A stretch of DNA of 64,000 nt from Poriferisodalis sp965214215 (GTDB taxonomy: Bacteria > Actinomycetota > Acidimicrobiia > Acidimicrobiales > Poriferisodalaceae): positions 1,860,001-1,924,000 of the forward strand of contig NZ_CBDCBD010000003.1 of NCBI RefSeq assembly GCF_965214215.1. Direction: 5' to 3'. Made by a program: the position numbers and the translations under genes. Position 1 is the first letter of the stretch. Each line of letters opens with the position of its first letter. Under the pieces are notes generated by a model. It made no database searches and was not told where the DNA came from. It saw only the letters and a program-made list of their open reading frames with translations. Below are positions 1-8,076 of the stretch, piece after piece.

Positions 1-1084
1 AGCTGCTGGCTGCATCGGCCGCGACGAGCAGGTCACAGTTCTTCTTGGTCACCGAGTTGACGGGCACAAGCCCGGTCAGTGCTGCCAATCGCTCCAGCAC
101 ATCTCGCCCGACGGCTTCGCCTCCGATGGTTGCTGTGCCTGTGAAACAGACGCGGGTGCCTTCCGCCAAGTCGATGGGGCGCTGAGTCTCGGTCACCTCC
201 GGGATCGTTGCGTCGGTGATGTCCAGCGCTTGCGCGATGCGCTCCATGAGCTCGTGTTCGCCGCGGGTGATGACGTGGTCGCGCTGCGCCGCGGCAACGA
301 TCGAGTCGAAATACGCACGATGCGCTTTGTCGATCTGCCGCTGGTTGATGCCGATATCACGTGCAGTCTCGAGCAACTCGAGCCGTTCGGCTTCGGTGAC
401 AATGTGATCGTCGAGCACCCAGTCGAGCAGATCGAGATAGCTCAACAGCGCCTCGTCCGAGAAGGGATAGTGGGCACGCGACACGATCCGCACCATGTCG
501 TTGTTGCTTGCCGCGGCGCTGGGGCGTCGGAGCGTTCTCGGTCGAGAGCTTTGTTCGAGGTAGCCGATACGACACTTCTCGGTGCCGTTGGCCGGCAGCG
601 GCTCATTCTCGAGCAGCAGCGACGCCAGCTGTGCTGTAGCTCGTGCGTCCGCGAGCGCACGATGCTGGTCGGGATGCTCAATGCCGAAGCTCTCACAAGC
701 CAACCCGAGCTTTTGCGACGTGGCACGCAACGTGCAATAGCCCGCACCGGGGTCAAACGCTGTTCCGAGGCGTTGGAACTCCTGACCCAGCAACCGCGCA
801 TCGAACGCCAGATTGTGCGCGACAAGGACGGCTCCTTGCAGACGCCGGCCCAGCGCCCCTGCCACCTCCTCGAAGGTCGGCGCTGCTGAGACCATTGATG
901 CAGTGACCCCATGCACATCGACCGGGCCCACATCACGTTCGGGGTTGATGAGGGTGTCGATCTCGTCCACTACATGCCCGGTGTCGACGTCAACTTCGAC
1001 AGCGGCGAACTCAACGATGCGGTCGTACCGGCCGAAACCGGTCGTCTCGCAGTCGATCGCGACGATCCGTTGCTGAAGTGTCAT
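1..1084 (-). CDS. DnaQ-like DEDDh 3'-5' exonuclease with C-terminal BRCT domain (3' end cut by window edge)
   Basis: The protein begins MTLQQRIVAIDCETTGFG and carries a full DEDDh exonuclease set: D11 and E13 in the first motif, D95 in the NLAFD motif, and H141/D146 in the third. This is the fold of the proofreading epsilon subunit of DNA polymerase III and of DnaQ-like nucleases. After a helical linker (about residues 190-300, resembling a TerB-like helical segment) a BRCT-type domain starts near residue 315 with RVCFTGTATIGGE and VNSVTKKNCDLLVAAD, as in NAD-dependent ligases. The reading frame stays open to the left edge, so the C-terminus is missing. The ATG lies 17 bp downstream of the stop of the membrane gene at 1102, so the two may be cotranscribed. 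A role in DNA repair or processing of nicked DNA is inferred; the replicative epsilon subunit is less likely because of the BRCT domain. Confidence 0.88.
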   Translation of the reverse strand, partial: MTLQQRIVAIDCETTGFGRYDRIVEFAAVEVDVDTGHVVDEIDTLINPERDVGPVDVHGVTASMVSAAPTFEEVAGALGRRLQGAVLVAHNLAFDARLLGQEFQRLGTAFDPGAGYCTLRATSQKLGLACESFGIEHPDQHRALADARATAQLASLLLENEPLPANGTEKCRIGYLEQSSRPRTLRRPSAAASNNDMVRIVSRAHYPFSDEALLSYLDLLDWVLDDHIVTEAERLELLETARDIGINQRQIDKAHRAYFDSIVAAAQRDHVITRGEHELMERIAQALDITDATIPEVTETQRPIDLAEGTRVCFTGTATIGGEAVGRDVLERLAALTGLVPVNSVTKKNCDLLVAADAASS

Positions 1085-1101
1085 GGTTGACCTCGCCCGC
1101 T

Positions 1102-1575
1102 TCAACTCAGGTTGAGCGATGTTGGTGGTCTTGGCCAGTCAAGTCTGACAGCGCCGTCTTGCGCCGGCAAAGCCCGTCGCTGCCCGGACCGGCGGAGGGT
1201 GACGGCTGTTTGAGTGCCCGAGCGTTGCACCAGCTTTGGGACGCGGAACACACGCAGCAGGCGCAACAGGCGCAACGACGTGCCTGCGGGGACGTTCGCG
1301 AAACCGCCGAGCACGGCCAATAGATCCACGATGCCGTAGAAGGAGAAGACATACCGCCACGCCGAGGGAGCGAGCACGATGCGCATCACGTACTCGACGC
1401 CGAACAGCACCCAGATGACGAGTTCCAGCGTCCACAGCCACCCCGGCAGACCGCCGTCGGCCGCGGCGTAATGCGTGTCGGTCACCAAGGTGGCCATGGA
1501 CAGCACGATGACCGCCGTGATGAACACGTTGACCCGGCGACCGAGCCGGGTATCCAAATCGAAGATCTGACGCAC
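1102..1575 (-). CDS. Voltage-sensor-domain membrane protein without a pore domain
   Basis: This 157-residue protein shows four membrane segments in the order expected for a voltage sensor: S1 (VNVFITAVIVLSMATLVT), S2 with the acidic pair in FGVEYVMRIVLAP, S3 (FYGIVDLLAVLGGF) and an S4 with regularly spaced arginines (SLRLLRLLRVFRVPKLVQR). It then runs into about 45 low-complexity residues and stops. Cation channels of the Kv/Nav superfamily continue with S5, a selectivity loop and S6; there is no room for these before the exonuclease start at 1084. It could be a proton-channel-like sensor-only protein or a truncated channel. The GTG start at 1575 follows a GAGAGGAG ribosome site at good spacing; an ATG just upstream is in another frame. 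Confidence 0.72.
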   Translation of the reverse strand: MRQIFDLDTRLGRRVNVFITAVIVLSMATLVTDTHYAAADGGLPGWLWTLELVIWVLFGVEYVMRIVLAPSAWRYVFSFYGIVDLLAVLGGFANVPAGTSLRLLRLLRVFRVPKLVQRSGTQTAVTLRRSGQRRALPAQDGAVRLDWPRPPTSLNLS

Positions 1576-1790
1576 GCATCGCTCCTCTCGCTGACCTGGT
1601 GGGGGGCGAGTCTGCCGACTCCGCCACACGCCCGCAGCGAGCAGATGGGAGCGTTGGATTTGCCGACGTCATCACCACATGGCCAGCCGTCGAGCGCGGG
1701 CGGGTCGCGATAATGGAGGCAGGGATGCAGGGAGGGCGAAGTAGGTTCGCCGCGTCTGCCGCCGTAGGCAGCCGCAACTGAGGAGACATC

Positions 1791-2150
1791 ATGGGATTCA
1801 CCTACACCGACGTCACGGTCTGCAGCCCCGCCGAGCCTGAGCGCGCTTGGGAGGGGCGCTTCCTGGTGGACACTGGGTCGACTGACACGCTGGTGCCACG
1901 AGACCGTCTGGAGGACCTGGGCTTACGGCCCTACGGGAGCGATTCCTACGAGTTAGCCGACGGCAGTCGCCAGATCGCCGAGTTCACCGGGGCGCGGCTC
2001 GAGTTCATGGATTCGGAGGCTTTCGTGCGGGTGGTGTACGGACCACCGGGCTGCGAGCCGCTGCTGGGCGTGCTGGCGCTTGAGTCGGCCCGTTTCGAGG
2101 TAGATCCCGTCAGTCAAGAGATCCGGCGCGCCAAGCGGCTTCGCCTCTGA
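1791..2150 (+). CDS. Retropepsin-like aspartyl protease (clan AA), single domain
   Basis: A 119-residue protein with the hallmark of retroviral-type aspartic proteases: hydrophobic strand then D27-T28-G29-S30 (FLVDTGSTDTLVP), a flap-like region (YELADGSRQ), and a C-terminal LLGVLALESARFEVDP strand typical of the clan. Such proteases act as homodimers, each chain giving one catalytic aspartate. The length fits single-domain bacterial members. There is no signal peptide, so it is probably cytoplasmic. The ATG follows a GAGGAGACATC ribosome site. It is divergent from the voltage-sensor gene and isolated from obvious partners. Substrate unknown. Confidence 0.72.
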   Translation: MGFTYTDVTVCSPAEPERAWEGRFLVDTGSTDTLVPRDRLEDLGLRPYGSDSYELADGSRQIAEFTGARLEFMDSEAFVRVVYGPPGCEPLLGVLALESARFEVDPVSQEIRRAKRLRL

Positions 2151-2322
2151 GCAGGCCGGTACTTCGCCGCCACATTTGAAGACTGCACCTCACCGCCCCG
2201 GGTGCCGTCGGCGGCAGGGCTGGTCTCATGGCTGCGGGCGGGCGGTGGCTACTGTGGCTCCGTCGTCGGCGACTGCCGCCGGCGGGCCGGTAAACGGCGC
2301 ACCCGAAGCGAGCGAGGAAACC

Positions 2323-2964
2323 ATGGAACTTGGCGAGGCAGCACTGACGTCGATGACGACGCGGTACTTCACGAAAGACCCCGTCTCTGACGAGACACTG
2401 GAGCAGGCGTTCGACTATGCGCGTCACGCACCCCAGGGGGGCAACCGCCAGCCGGTGCGTTTCATCGTCGTGCGTGACGACGAGAAGAAGCGGCAGCTGC
2501 AGGAGTGGTACCTGGAGCCGTGGAAGGCCTATCTGGGCATGGCTCGCAGCGGCGACATCGAGATCGTCGGAGAGAAGGCCAAGCGCCTGCTCGACAGCGC
2601 TGACTACTTCGCCGAGCATTTCGCCGAGGTGCCGGTGATCGTGGTCGCGTGCGGCTACATCGACGGCGTCCATCCCACCGACACCGAGCTGGGACGCCTC
2701 AGCGTCGTGGGCGGCGGCTCGATTTACCCCGCTGTGCAGAACTTCCTGCTCGGCTGCCGCGAAGCCGGCCTCGGCACAGCGCTCACCACGCTGCTGTGCA
2801 TGTACGAGCCGCAGGTTGCCGAGATGCTGGACATCCCCGAAGGCGTAGCCACTGCGGCCCACATCGCCGTCGGCTACAGGTCCACGCCGTTCCCGCGCAA
2901 GCTCGACCGGCTGCCGCTGTCGGAGATCGTCTTCGACGAAGCCTGGGGCAACTCGACCTATTGA
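2323..2964 (+). CDS. Nitroreductase family flavoprotein
   Basis: A 213-residue protein with the nitroreductase/BluB-type FMN fold: N-terminal RYFTKDPVSDETLEQAF, then HAPQGGNRQPVRFIVV (FMN-binding residues), a central AVQNFLLGCREAGLGTALTT helix and a C-terminal VGYRSTPFPRK segment. Family members reduce nitro groups, quinones or enoyl-type bonds with NAD(P)H; the substrate here is unknown. An in-frame ATG exists at 2176, but the ATG at 2323 has a GAGCGAGGAAACC ribosome site and matches the family N-terminus, so it is chosen. Its last 7 bp overlap the convergent coiled-coil gene. Confidence 0.85.
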   Translation: MELGEAALTSMTTRYFTKDPVSDETLEQAFDYARHAPQGGNRQPVRFIVVRDDEKKRQLQEWYLEPWKAYLGMARSGDIEIVGEKAKRLLDSADYFAEHFAEVPVIVVACGYIDGVHPTDTELGRLSVVGGGSIYPAVQNFLLGCREAGLGTALTTLLCMYEPQVAEMLDIPEGVATAAHIAVGYRSTPFPRKLDRLPLSEIVFDEAWGNSTY

Positions 2965-3464
2965 GGCGCGGCCAGCTCGAGGCGGGCGAGGCGGTCGGTG
3001 TGATGCTGGGACGCTGTTTCGAGGCGGGCGAGGCGGTCGGTGTGATCCAGCAGGGTTGAGTTCACTTCAGCGCGAAAATCCTGCATTTCTGCACGGAAGT
3101 CATGCATTTCGACACGGAGCCGTGCCTCGACACCGCTGATCTCGGCGTGCAGCGCGGTGACGTCGGCACGCAGCGCCGTGTACCCGGCTGCGGCCACCGC
3201 AACAAGACCAGCAACGATGGTGGTTGCCAGCGCGGTCAGCAGCGCAGACCGCCGCGGCCGGTTATGGGCCGCCACCGCCTGCGCCACAAGCTTCGCCAAC
3301 AGGTCAGAATCGAGTACGTCGGCAGCCTGCGGTACAGGTTCCTTCGGCCGTTCGGTCTCACCGCCCGCGGTCTCGGGGTCCATCCCGGTCATCGTAGCTA
3401 CGGCGGCTCCTTCGATTACGCGTCGTAGCATCCTGTCGAATGCGAAGATTTCAGTTGTCTTCAA
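2958..3464 (-). CDS. Hypothetical membrane-anchored coiled-coil protein
   Basis: Not recognised as a named family. The protein has a polar N-terminal region, one membrane segment (SALLTALATTIVAGLVAVAAAGY) and a C-terminal coiled coil with heptad spacing (ADVTALHAEISGVEARLRVE). It ends in two near-identical units containing HTDRLARLE, 14 residues apart. A similar layout occurs in many small bacterial envelope proteins of unknown role. The start is uncertain: the frame opens at a TTG (3464), with ATGs at 3431, 3392 and 3383, and none has a convincing ribosome site. The 3' end overlaps the nitroreductase gene by 7 bp. Confidence 0.6.
   Translation of the reverse strand: MKTTEIFAFDRMLRRVIEGAAVATMTGMDPETAGGETERPKEPVPQAADVLDSDLLAKLVAQAVAAHNRPRRSALLTALATTIVAGLVAVAAAGYTALRADVTALHAEISGVEARLRVEMHDFRAEMQDFRAEVNSTLLDHTDRLARLETASQHHTDRLARLELAAPQ
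2977..3046 (+). repeat. Direct repeat, two 28-bp copies spaced 42 bp, inside the 3' end of a coding region
   Basis: The 28-bp stretches at 2977-3004 and 3019-3046 are identical, beginning TCGAGGCGGGCGAGG. The 42-bp spacing keeps frame, so the protein on the minus strand gains a repeated 14-residue unit at its C-terminus. Confidence 0.9.
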
Positions 3465-3664
3465 TGATTTTCGAGCGGGCCGGCGCGCGGATGTGCGCGG
3501 CGATCAGAGCAACTTCCTCGACGACAGATCGGTGGCTGCTGTGGACTCGTCGTCAGCTGCGCTCTGGTGACCGGAGACGACCGACGGCGGGGCGGCGCAA
3601 GCTCTAGCGTTCTCGGCTGGCTGGCGATGAGGGCCGCCGGAGCACCGGGCACAGGGAGCACGAC

Positions 3665-4471
3665 ATGGCAATGACCGACGAGCAGCGGCAGCAAGCGGCT
3701 GCGGCGCTGCTGCATGCCGAGAACACCCGCGAGTGGATCGACCCGATCACCGACACCTACCCGGGTGCCGACAACGAGGACGCTTACGCCATCGGCCAGT
3801 ACGTCACCGACGCCAAGGTGGCAGCCGGCCGGGTCGTCAAGGGCTACAAGGTCGGCCTCACTTCCAAGGCCATGCGCTCGACGTCGGGCGCCACCGAGCC
3901 CGACTACGGGACGCTGTTCGACAACTGGTTCCTCGACGAGGGCTCCATCGTGCCGGCGTCGATCCTGAACGTCCCGCTGGTAGAGATCGAGATCGTCTTC
4001 GTGCTGAAATCGGACCTCGGCGGCCCCGACACCAACGCCATCGACGTGATGCGGGCCACCGACTTCATCCTGCCCGGCATCGAAGTGGTGGACCGGCGCT
4101 ACAACCGGCGCAGCACCCAGGCCGGGGTGGCCGACAGCATCGCCGACGCAGCGTCGTGCGGGTTCATCATCGTGGGCGGCCGCCCCACCAAGCTCACCGA
4201 CATCGACATCCGCCACATCGGCGGTGCCCTGTACCTCAACGGCGACCTCGAAGAGTCCGGCACCGCCGCAGCCGTCATGGGCAACCCGCTCAACTCGGTG
4301 GCATGGCTGGCCCGCAAGCTCGACGAGTTCGGCGTCACGATGTCAGCGGGCCACGCGATCCTGTCGGGCTCATTCATACGCGCCCGCACGATCCGCCCCG
4401 GCGACGCCATCGTCGCCGACTTCGGCCCCCTCGGCCAGATCAGCTTCGGCGTCGGAGACGCCGAAGGTTGA
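3665..4471 (+). CDS. 2-keto-4-pentenoate hydratase / 2-oxohepta-3-ene-1,7-dioate hydratase family protein
   Basis: A 268-residue member of the fumarylacetoacetate-hydrolase superfamily, MhpD/HpaH branch. These enzymes add water to 2-hydroxy-dienoates in aromatic meta-cleavage pathways. Visible signatures are GYKVGLTSKAM (about residues 60-70), the metal-binding E107-x-E109 in PLVEIEIVFVL, E140 in LPGIEVVD, and the C-terminal GDAIVADFGPLGQISFGVG. Length is normal for the family. The ATG follows a GGGAGCACGAC ribosome site. The neighbours TauD/DUF1330/RidA face it from the other strand; RidA proteins often travel with catabolic genes. The last codons and the stop lie in the first unit of a tandem repeat (4448-4567), so the C-terminus VGDAEG may be recent. 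Confidence 0.85.
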   Translation: MAMTDEQRQQAAAALLHAENTREWIDPITDTYPGADNEDAYAIGQYVTDAKVAAGRVVKGYKVGLTSKAMRSTSGATEPDYGTLFDNWFLDEGSIVPASILNVPLVEIEIVFVLKSDLGGPDTNAIDVMRATDFILPGIEVVDRRYNRRSTQAGVADSIADAASCGFIIVGGRPTKLTDIDIRHIGGALYLNGDLEESGTAAAVMGNPLNSVAWLARKLDEFGVTMSAGHAILSGSFIRARTIRPGDAIVADFGPLGQISFGVGDAEG

Positions 4472-4567
4472 TACAGCGGCGTCGGAGACGCCGAAGGTTG
4501 ACACAGCGGCGTCGGAGGCCCCGAAGGTTGATACAGCGGCGTCGGAGGCCCCGAAGGTTGATACAGC
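4448..4567 (+). repeat. Four tandem 30-bp units covering the stop codon of the hydratase gene
   Basis: Units begin at 4448, 4478, 4508 and 4538. The first two read GGCGTCGGAGACGCC then GAAGGTTGATACAGC (one C/T difference), and the last two carry GGCCCC in place of GACGCC. Each of the first two units contains a 6-bp inverted repeat, GGCGTC/GACGCC, around GGA. Every unit repeats the TGA stop in the same frame context. Confidence 0.95.
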
Positions 4568-4608
4568 GGCGTAGGGCTGCCCGAAGAGGGCGACTGACGC
4601 TCAGCAGC

Positions 4609-4995
4609 TCAGTCTTCGACGTAGGCCTCGAATGTGCAGGAGATCTGTACCGGCCCGCCGCCTTCCACCTTCATGTTGTGGCGAGACGGCCGCGACTCGG
4701 GGTCGGGGAAACGCTCCAGCCACGGTCCGTTCAGCGCCGGGCGTGACGCTGCAGGGTCGGTGACATAGAACGTCATCTTGGCCATGTCATCCCAGGTAGC
4801 GCCGGCGCCCTCGAGCATCTGGCCGACATGGGTGAACAGGTTCTCGATCTGGTCCTCCAGCGAGTCGGGAATGTCGCGGCTTCCCGGATTCGTCGGCGGC
4901 GTGATGCTGCTCACGACGAGTGGACCGATCCGCGTCGCAGCGGGAATCGGGTTGGCGTGCTGGAAGCTCTCGATCTCAATCGACTTGCGTGCCAT
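4609..4995 (-). CDS. RidA/YjgF/YER057c/UK114 family protein
   Basis: A 128-residue protein with the Rid fold: N-terminal GPLVVSSITP strand, the helix DQIENLFTHVGQMLEGAGATWDD (shown by LEDQIENLFTHVG), KMTFYVTDP and the C-terminal VQISCTFEAYVED strand. Canonical RidA deaminates reactive enamines/imines from PLP enzymes using an arginine near position 105; the C-terminal region here has no clear match to it, so it may belong to a non-deaminase Rid subfamily. A GGAG ribosome site precedes the ATG. It follows the DUF1330 gene on the same strand and is probably cotranscribed. Confidence 0.82.
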   Translation of the reverse strand: MARKSIEIESFQHANPIPAATRIGPLVVSSITPPTNPGSRDIPDSLEDQIENLFTHVGQMLEGAGATWDDMAKMTFYVTDPAASRPALNGPWLERFPDPESRPSRHNMKVEGGGPVQISCTFEAYVED

Positions 4996-5102
4996 GACGA
5001 GTTCTCCTCCGCGGCTGATGCTCAGCCCGCTGCTCGGGTCGTGCCCGCAAACCTACGCGAGGACGCGCACGGCACGGTCGAGTTCACCCATCAGCGAGTG
5101 GG

Positions 5103-5390
5103 CTAGGCGCCCTCGACCGCAACCATTTGGAATTCGGCGGCACCGGCTCGAACGTCACGAGCGTGGCGGTATTTCTCGGAGTCGTAGAACGCCTTTGCTG
5201 AGTCCATGTCGGGGAATTCCAGCACCACGAGGCGCCGGTTCTCCTCGGGACCTTCGAGGGTCTCGGACTCGCCGCCTCGCACGATGAACTTCCCGCCGCT
5301 CTCGGCAACGGCGGCCGGCGACAGCGCCTTGTACTTCTCGTACTGGTCCGGGTCGGTGACGTTGACCCGCGTGATGACGTACGCAGCCAC
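5103..5390 (-). CDS. DUF1330 family protein (dimeric alpha/beta barrel)
   Basis: A 95-residue protein with the DUF1330 pattern: AAYVITRVNVTDPDQYEKY at the N-terminus, a GGKFIVRGG turn and LVVLEFPDMDSAKAFYDS followed by YRHARDVRAG. These ferredoxin-like proteins form dimers; no reaction is firmly established. The GTG start overlaps the TAG stop of the upstream dioxygenase by one base (TAGTG), which suggests translational coupling. Confidence 0.85.
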   Translation of the reverse strand: MAAYVITRVNVTDPDQYEKYKALSPAAVAESGGKFIVRGGESETLEGPEENRRLVVLEFPDMDSAKAFYDSEKYRHARDVRAGAAEFQMVAVEGA

Positions 5391-6313
5391 TAGGAGACCG
5401 AGTTCAGGATGGCTTCGCGTCCGTGCTTGAAGCCCGCCGACTCAGGGGTGTGGTTGAGCGCCAGCTCAGACTCGACTTCGCCGGCGATGCGGGAATGCCA
5501 CATCTTGCGCGGCTGGGACATGTCGAACGGCACGCCCTGGTGCATGAGCCGGCGGTTGTCCCAGATCACCGCCTCGCCCGCAGTCCACGCGTGCTGGTAG
5601 ATCCGCGGCGGCTGGCAAGCCTCGCGATTGAGCCGATCCAGCAGCGCCACCGACTCGTCGGGGTCCATGCCGACGATGTCATGTGCGTGCCGGCCGATCA
5701 GCAGGTTGGGGCGGCCGGTGTCAGGGTGGTACTTCACCAGCGGCCGGACCGAGATGTCCATGTCGTGGTAGCCGTACATGCCGTAGCTGCCGTCGTCCTT
5801 CTTCTTCGGAAGCAGGCCCGCTCGACCTTGGCTGTAGTAGAGCGAGTGGTGCGCCTCGAGCGTGTGCACCAGCTCGCGGTCTTCGTCGGAAAGCACCTCG
5901 TACGCAGCCCGCATGTCGGCCCACCCGGTGTCGGCACCGTCTTTGGGCACCAGCTCGGCGGTGAACACGGCGCCTTTGGCCTGCAGCGGCATGTAGGTGC
6001 TGTCGTGATGCCAGCCCCAGTTGCCCTTCAGCGACTTCACCAGATCGTCGGCGGGTTCGTAGTGGACCCTGCCGTCTTTGCCGACATTCGAGATGGCCGC
6101 GGCGTTGAACTCCAAGTTGCCGAAGCGCAAGGCGAATGCGTCCTGCTCGTCGTTGGTCAAGAACTGACCCGAGAAGATCAGCAGCGCGTACTCCAGCCAC
6201 ACTTCGTGCAGTGCTTCGAATGTGGCGTCGTCGATGGAACGGAGCTCGATGTCGTGCACCCACGCACCGAACGTGCGATCGAGCGGTTCGATATTCAGCG
6301 TGACAGCCGTCAT
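5390..6313 (-). CDS. TauD/TfdA family Fe(II)/2-oxoglutarate-dependent dioxygenase
   Basis: A 307-residue member of the TauD/TfdA family, which uses iron and 2-oxoglutarate to hydroxylate small organic acids and release the oxidised group. The iron ligands are visible: H102-x-D104 in WGWHHDSTY and distal H258 in NRRLMHQGVP, with a downstream arginine (WHSRIAG, about R275) placed to bind 2-oxoglutarate. The N-terminal LNIEPLDRTFGAWVHDIEL is typical. Length matches the family. It is the first gene of an apparent three-gene unit with DUF1330 and RidA. The substrate cannot be read from sequence; taurine, phenoxyacetates and alkyl sulfates are the classic ones. Confidence 0.9.
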   Translation of the reverse strand: MTAVTLNIEPLDRTFGAWVHDIELRSIDDATFEALHEVWLEYALLIFSGQFLTNDEQDAFALRFGNLEFNAAAISNVGKDGRVHYEPADDLVKSLKGNWGWHHDSTYMPLQAKGAVFTAELVPKDGADTGWADMRAAYEVLSDEDRELVHTLEAHHSLYYSQGRAGLLPKKKDDGSYGMYGYHDMDISVRPLVKYHPDTGRPNLLIGRHAHDIVGMDPDESVALLDRLNREACQPPRIYQHAWTAGEAVIWDNRRLMHQGVPFDMSQPRKMWHSRIAGEVESELALNHTPESAGFKHGREAILNSVS

Positions 6314-6396
6314 GGCCGGATCGTATCACCGCGCCCGAATTAGCTTCAGGGGCCGGTGATCGGCGCCGCGAGCCTCGACCGGGGAAGCAGTGATGA

Positions 6397-8046
6397 ATGA
6401 CGCAGCAGGCCACAGCGGCTCATCAGCCCCGGCGGGCAATGACTGACGACCCGCCTTCTACGACTCCCGACGCGCCCCAGGTCTTCCGACTCCGGTTCGC
6501 TGAGGGTGAGGCGCGCCTGACATCGGGGTCAGGCTCGGCGCCCGCGGGCCGAGCCATCGGGCAGCGCATCACACCCCTCGCGCCGGCGCGTCCATCGTCA
6601 TCACGGGGTTCACCACCCGAGGCACCGGCGCGCCCGACGCCCGCGCCGAGCTCATCACCCGAGCTGCCTGCTGATGAACGCGTCTCGAGTCGAGCCCGCT
6701 TGGCGCTCGCCACCGGGTCGCTGGCATTCGTGCTCGGCACGGTCAACGTCACGGTGACGAACGTTGCGTTCCCCGACATCGTGCGGGCATTCCCCGGCGT
6801 GTCAGGGGCGGTGACGGGCTGGATCGTGAGCGGCTACGCGCTTGCGTTCTCCTCCACGATCATCATCGGCGGTCGGCTTGCGGATCGCTATGGCCGACTG
6901 GTGGTGTTCCGCCTCGGCGTGCTCGGCCTCTTCGTGTCATCGATCGCCGCAGGGCTGGCACCTGGCATCGAGCTGCTTCTGGTTGCCCGGGTGGTGCAGG
7001 GACTGTGCGGGGCGCTGACCGTGCCGTCCTCGCTCGCGCTCGTACTGCCGCAGTTCCCCGCGGCGCGCCAGGCCAGCGTCATCGGCGTTTGGGCCTCCGC
7101 GGGGATGGCGGCGTCGGGCATCGCGCCCGGCATGGCCGCCGGCATCCTCGAGATCGCCAGCTGGCGCTGGGTGTACCTGACGATTGCTCCTATAGCGGCG
7201 CTCGCATTCCTCGGTTCGATCTGGTTCTTGCACGAGACAGCCAAGCCGGATCGCAGCCGACCGCTGGACTTGCTCGGCGTCGCCATGGGGACCGCGGCGG
7301 TGTTCTTCGTGGTGCTGGCAACCCTGCAGGGGCGTTTCTGGGGATGGGGAACGATCGGCACGCTCTCGTGCTTCATCGGTGCCGCGGTGCTGCTGCCGCT
7401 GTTCCTGTGGCGATCCGCCGGCCACGACGAACCGCTCTTCGATCCGCGGCTCTTTCGGGTTCGCAGCTTCGCCGTGGCCAACATGGCGGTCTCGTTGGCC
7501 ATGATCGGCGCTTTCACGAGCTGGTTCCTGTGGCCGCAATACCTGGTGGGGGTCTGGGGCTACAGCCTGTGGGCCGTCGGACTGGCGTTCACGCCGGCCC
7601 CGATCATCTCGGCGGTCATGGCGGTGCTCGGCGGCCGCTGGGCCGACAAACACGGGTTTCGGGGGATGATGGCCCTCGCATCGGCTGTCGCAACGGTCGG
7701 CCATCTGTGGCTGCTGTTCTTCTTGGACGAGAACGTGCGCTTCTGGTTTGCCTTCTTTCCCGCGACCGTGTTCTTCGGCCTGGGCATGGGCTTGCTCGCC
7801 AGCCACCTGAACTCAGCGGCACTCGTGGACATCAAGCCGGACGCGATCGCGACTGCGAACGGCGTGCATCAATCGCTGCGCTACAGCGTTGGTGGCGTCG
7901 GCGTCGCCGTAGCCATCGCGGTGCTCGGCGGCGCCCACGAGGTGCATCTCTACAACTGGCTGTGGCTGCTGCTCGGCGGCCTGCAAGCACTGTGCATCCC
8001 GCTCATGGGACTTGCCTATCCCCGCAAGCGCCCAACCGCTGCCTGA
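6397..8046 (+). CDS. MFS drug/H+ antiporter-type transporter (DHA2-like, 14 membrane segments)
   Basis: A 549-residue protein. About 90 N-terminal residues are polar and proline/serine-rich, then a run of membrane segments starts at LALATGSLAFVLGTVNV. Motif A of the major facilitator superfamily is clear (GGRLADRYGRL), as is the D1-type VTNVAFPDI. Length and layout match the EmrB/QacA (DHA2) group, which exports toxic compounds by proton exchange at the cytoplasmic membrane. The disordered N-terminal extension is unusual. An alternative ATG at 6439 would shorten it by 14 residues; neither start has a strong ribosome site. The gene stands alone, so its substrate is unknown. Confidence 0.88.
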   Translation: MTQQATAAHQPRRAMTDDPPSTTPDAPQVFRLRFAEGEARLTSGSGSAPAGRAIGQRITPLAPARPSSSRGSPPEAPARPTPAPSSSPELPADERVSSRARLALATGSLAFVLGTVNVTVTNVAFPDIVRAFPGVSGAVTGWIVSGYALAFSSTIIIGGRLADRYGRLVVFRLGVLGLFVSSIAAGLAPGIELLLVARVVQGLCGALTVPSSLALVLPQFPAARQASVIGVWASAGMAASGIAPGMAAGILEIASWRWVYLTIAPIAALAFLGSIWFLHETAKPDRSRPLDLLGVAMGTAAVFFVVLATLQGRFWGWGTIGTLSCFIGAAVLLPLFLWRSAGHDEPLFDPRLFRVRSFAVANMAVSLAMIGAFTSWFLWPQYLVGVWGYSLWAVGLAFTPAPIISAVMAVLGGRWADKHGFRGMMALASAVATVGHLWLLFFLDENVRFWFAFFPATVFFGLGMGLLASHLNSAALVDIKPDAIATANGVHQSLRYSVGGVGVAVAIAVLGGAHEVHLYNWLWLLLGGLQALCIPLMGLAYPRKRPTAA

Positions 8047-8076
8047 GCGACATGGTCGCGCCTGTGGCGGTGCCCG

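Noticed and set aside
1085..1230. Frameshift restoring the pore of the voltage-sensor protein
   Set aside because: Only about 145 bp remain before the exonuclease gene, too short for S5, a selectivity loop and S6, and no TVGYG-like motif is visible in the other frames.
4448..4567. CRISPR array
   Set aside because: 30-bp units follow each other directly without spacers.
5423..6343. A 306-codon plus-strand frame opposite the TauD gene
   Set aside because: Val/Arg/His-rich shadow composition; the dioxygenase motifs are on the other strand.
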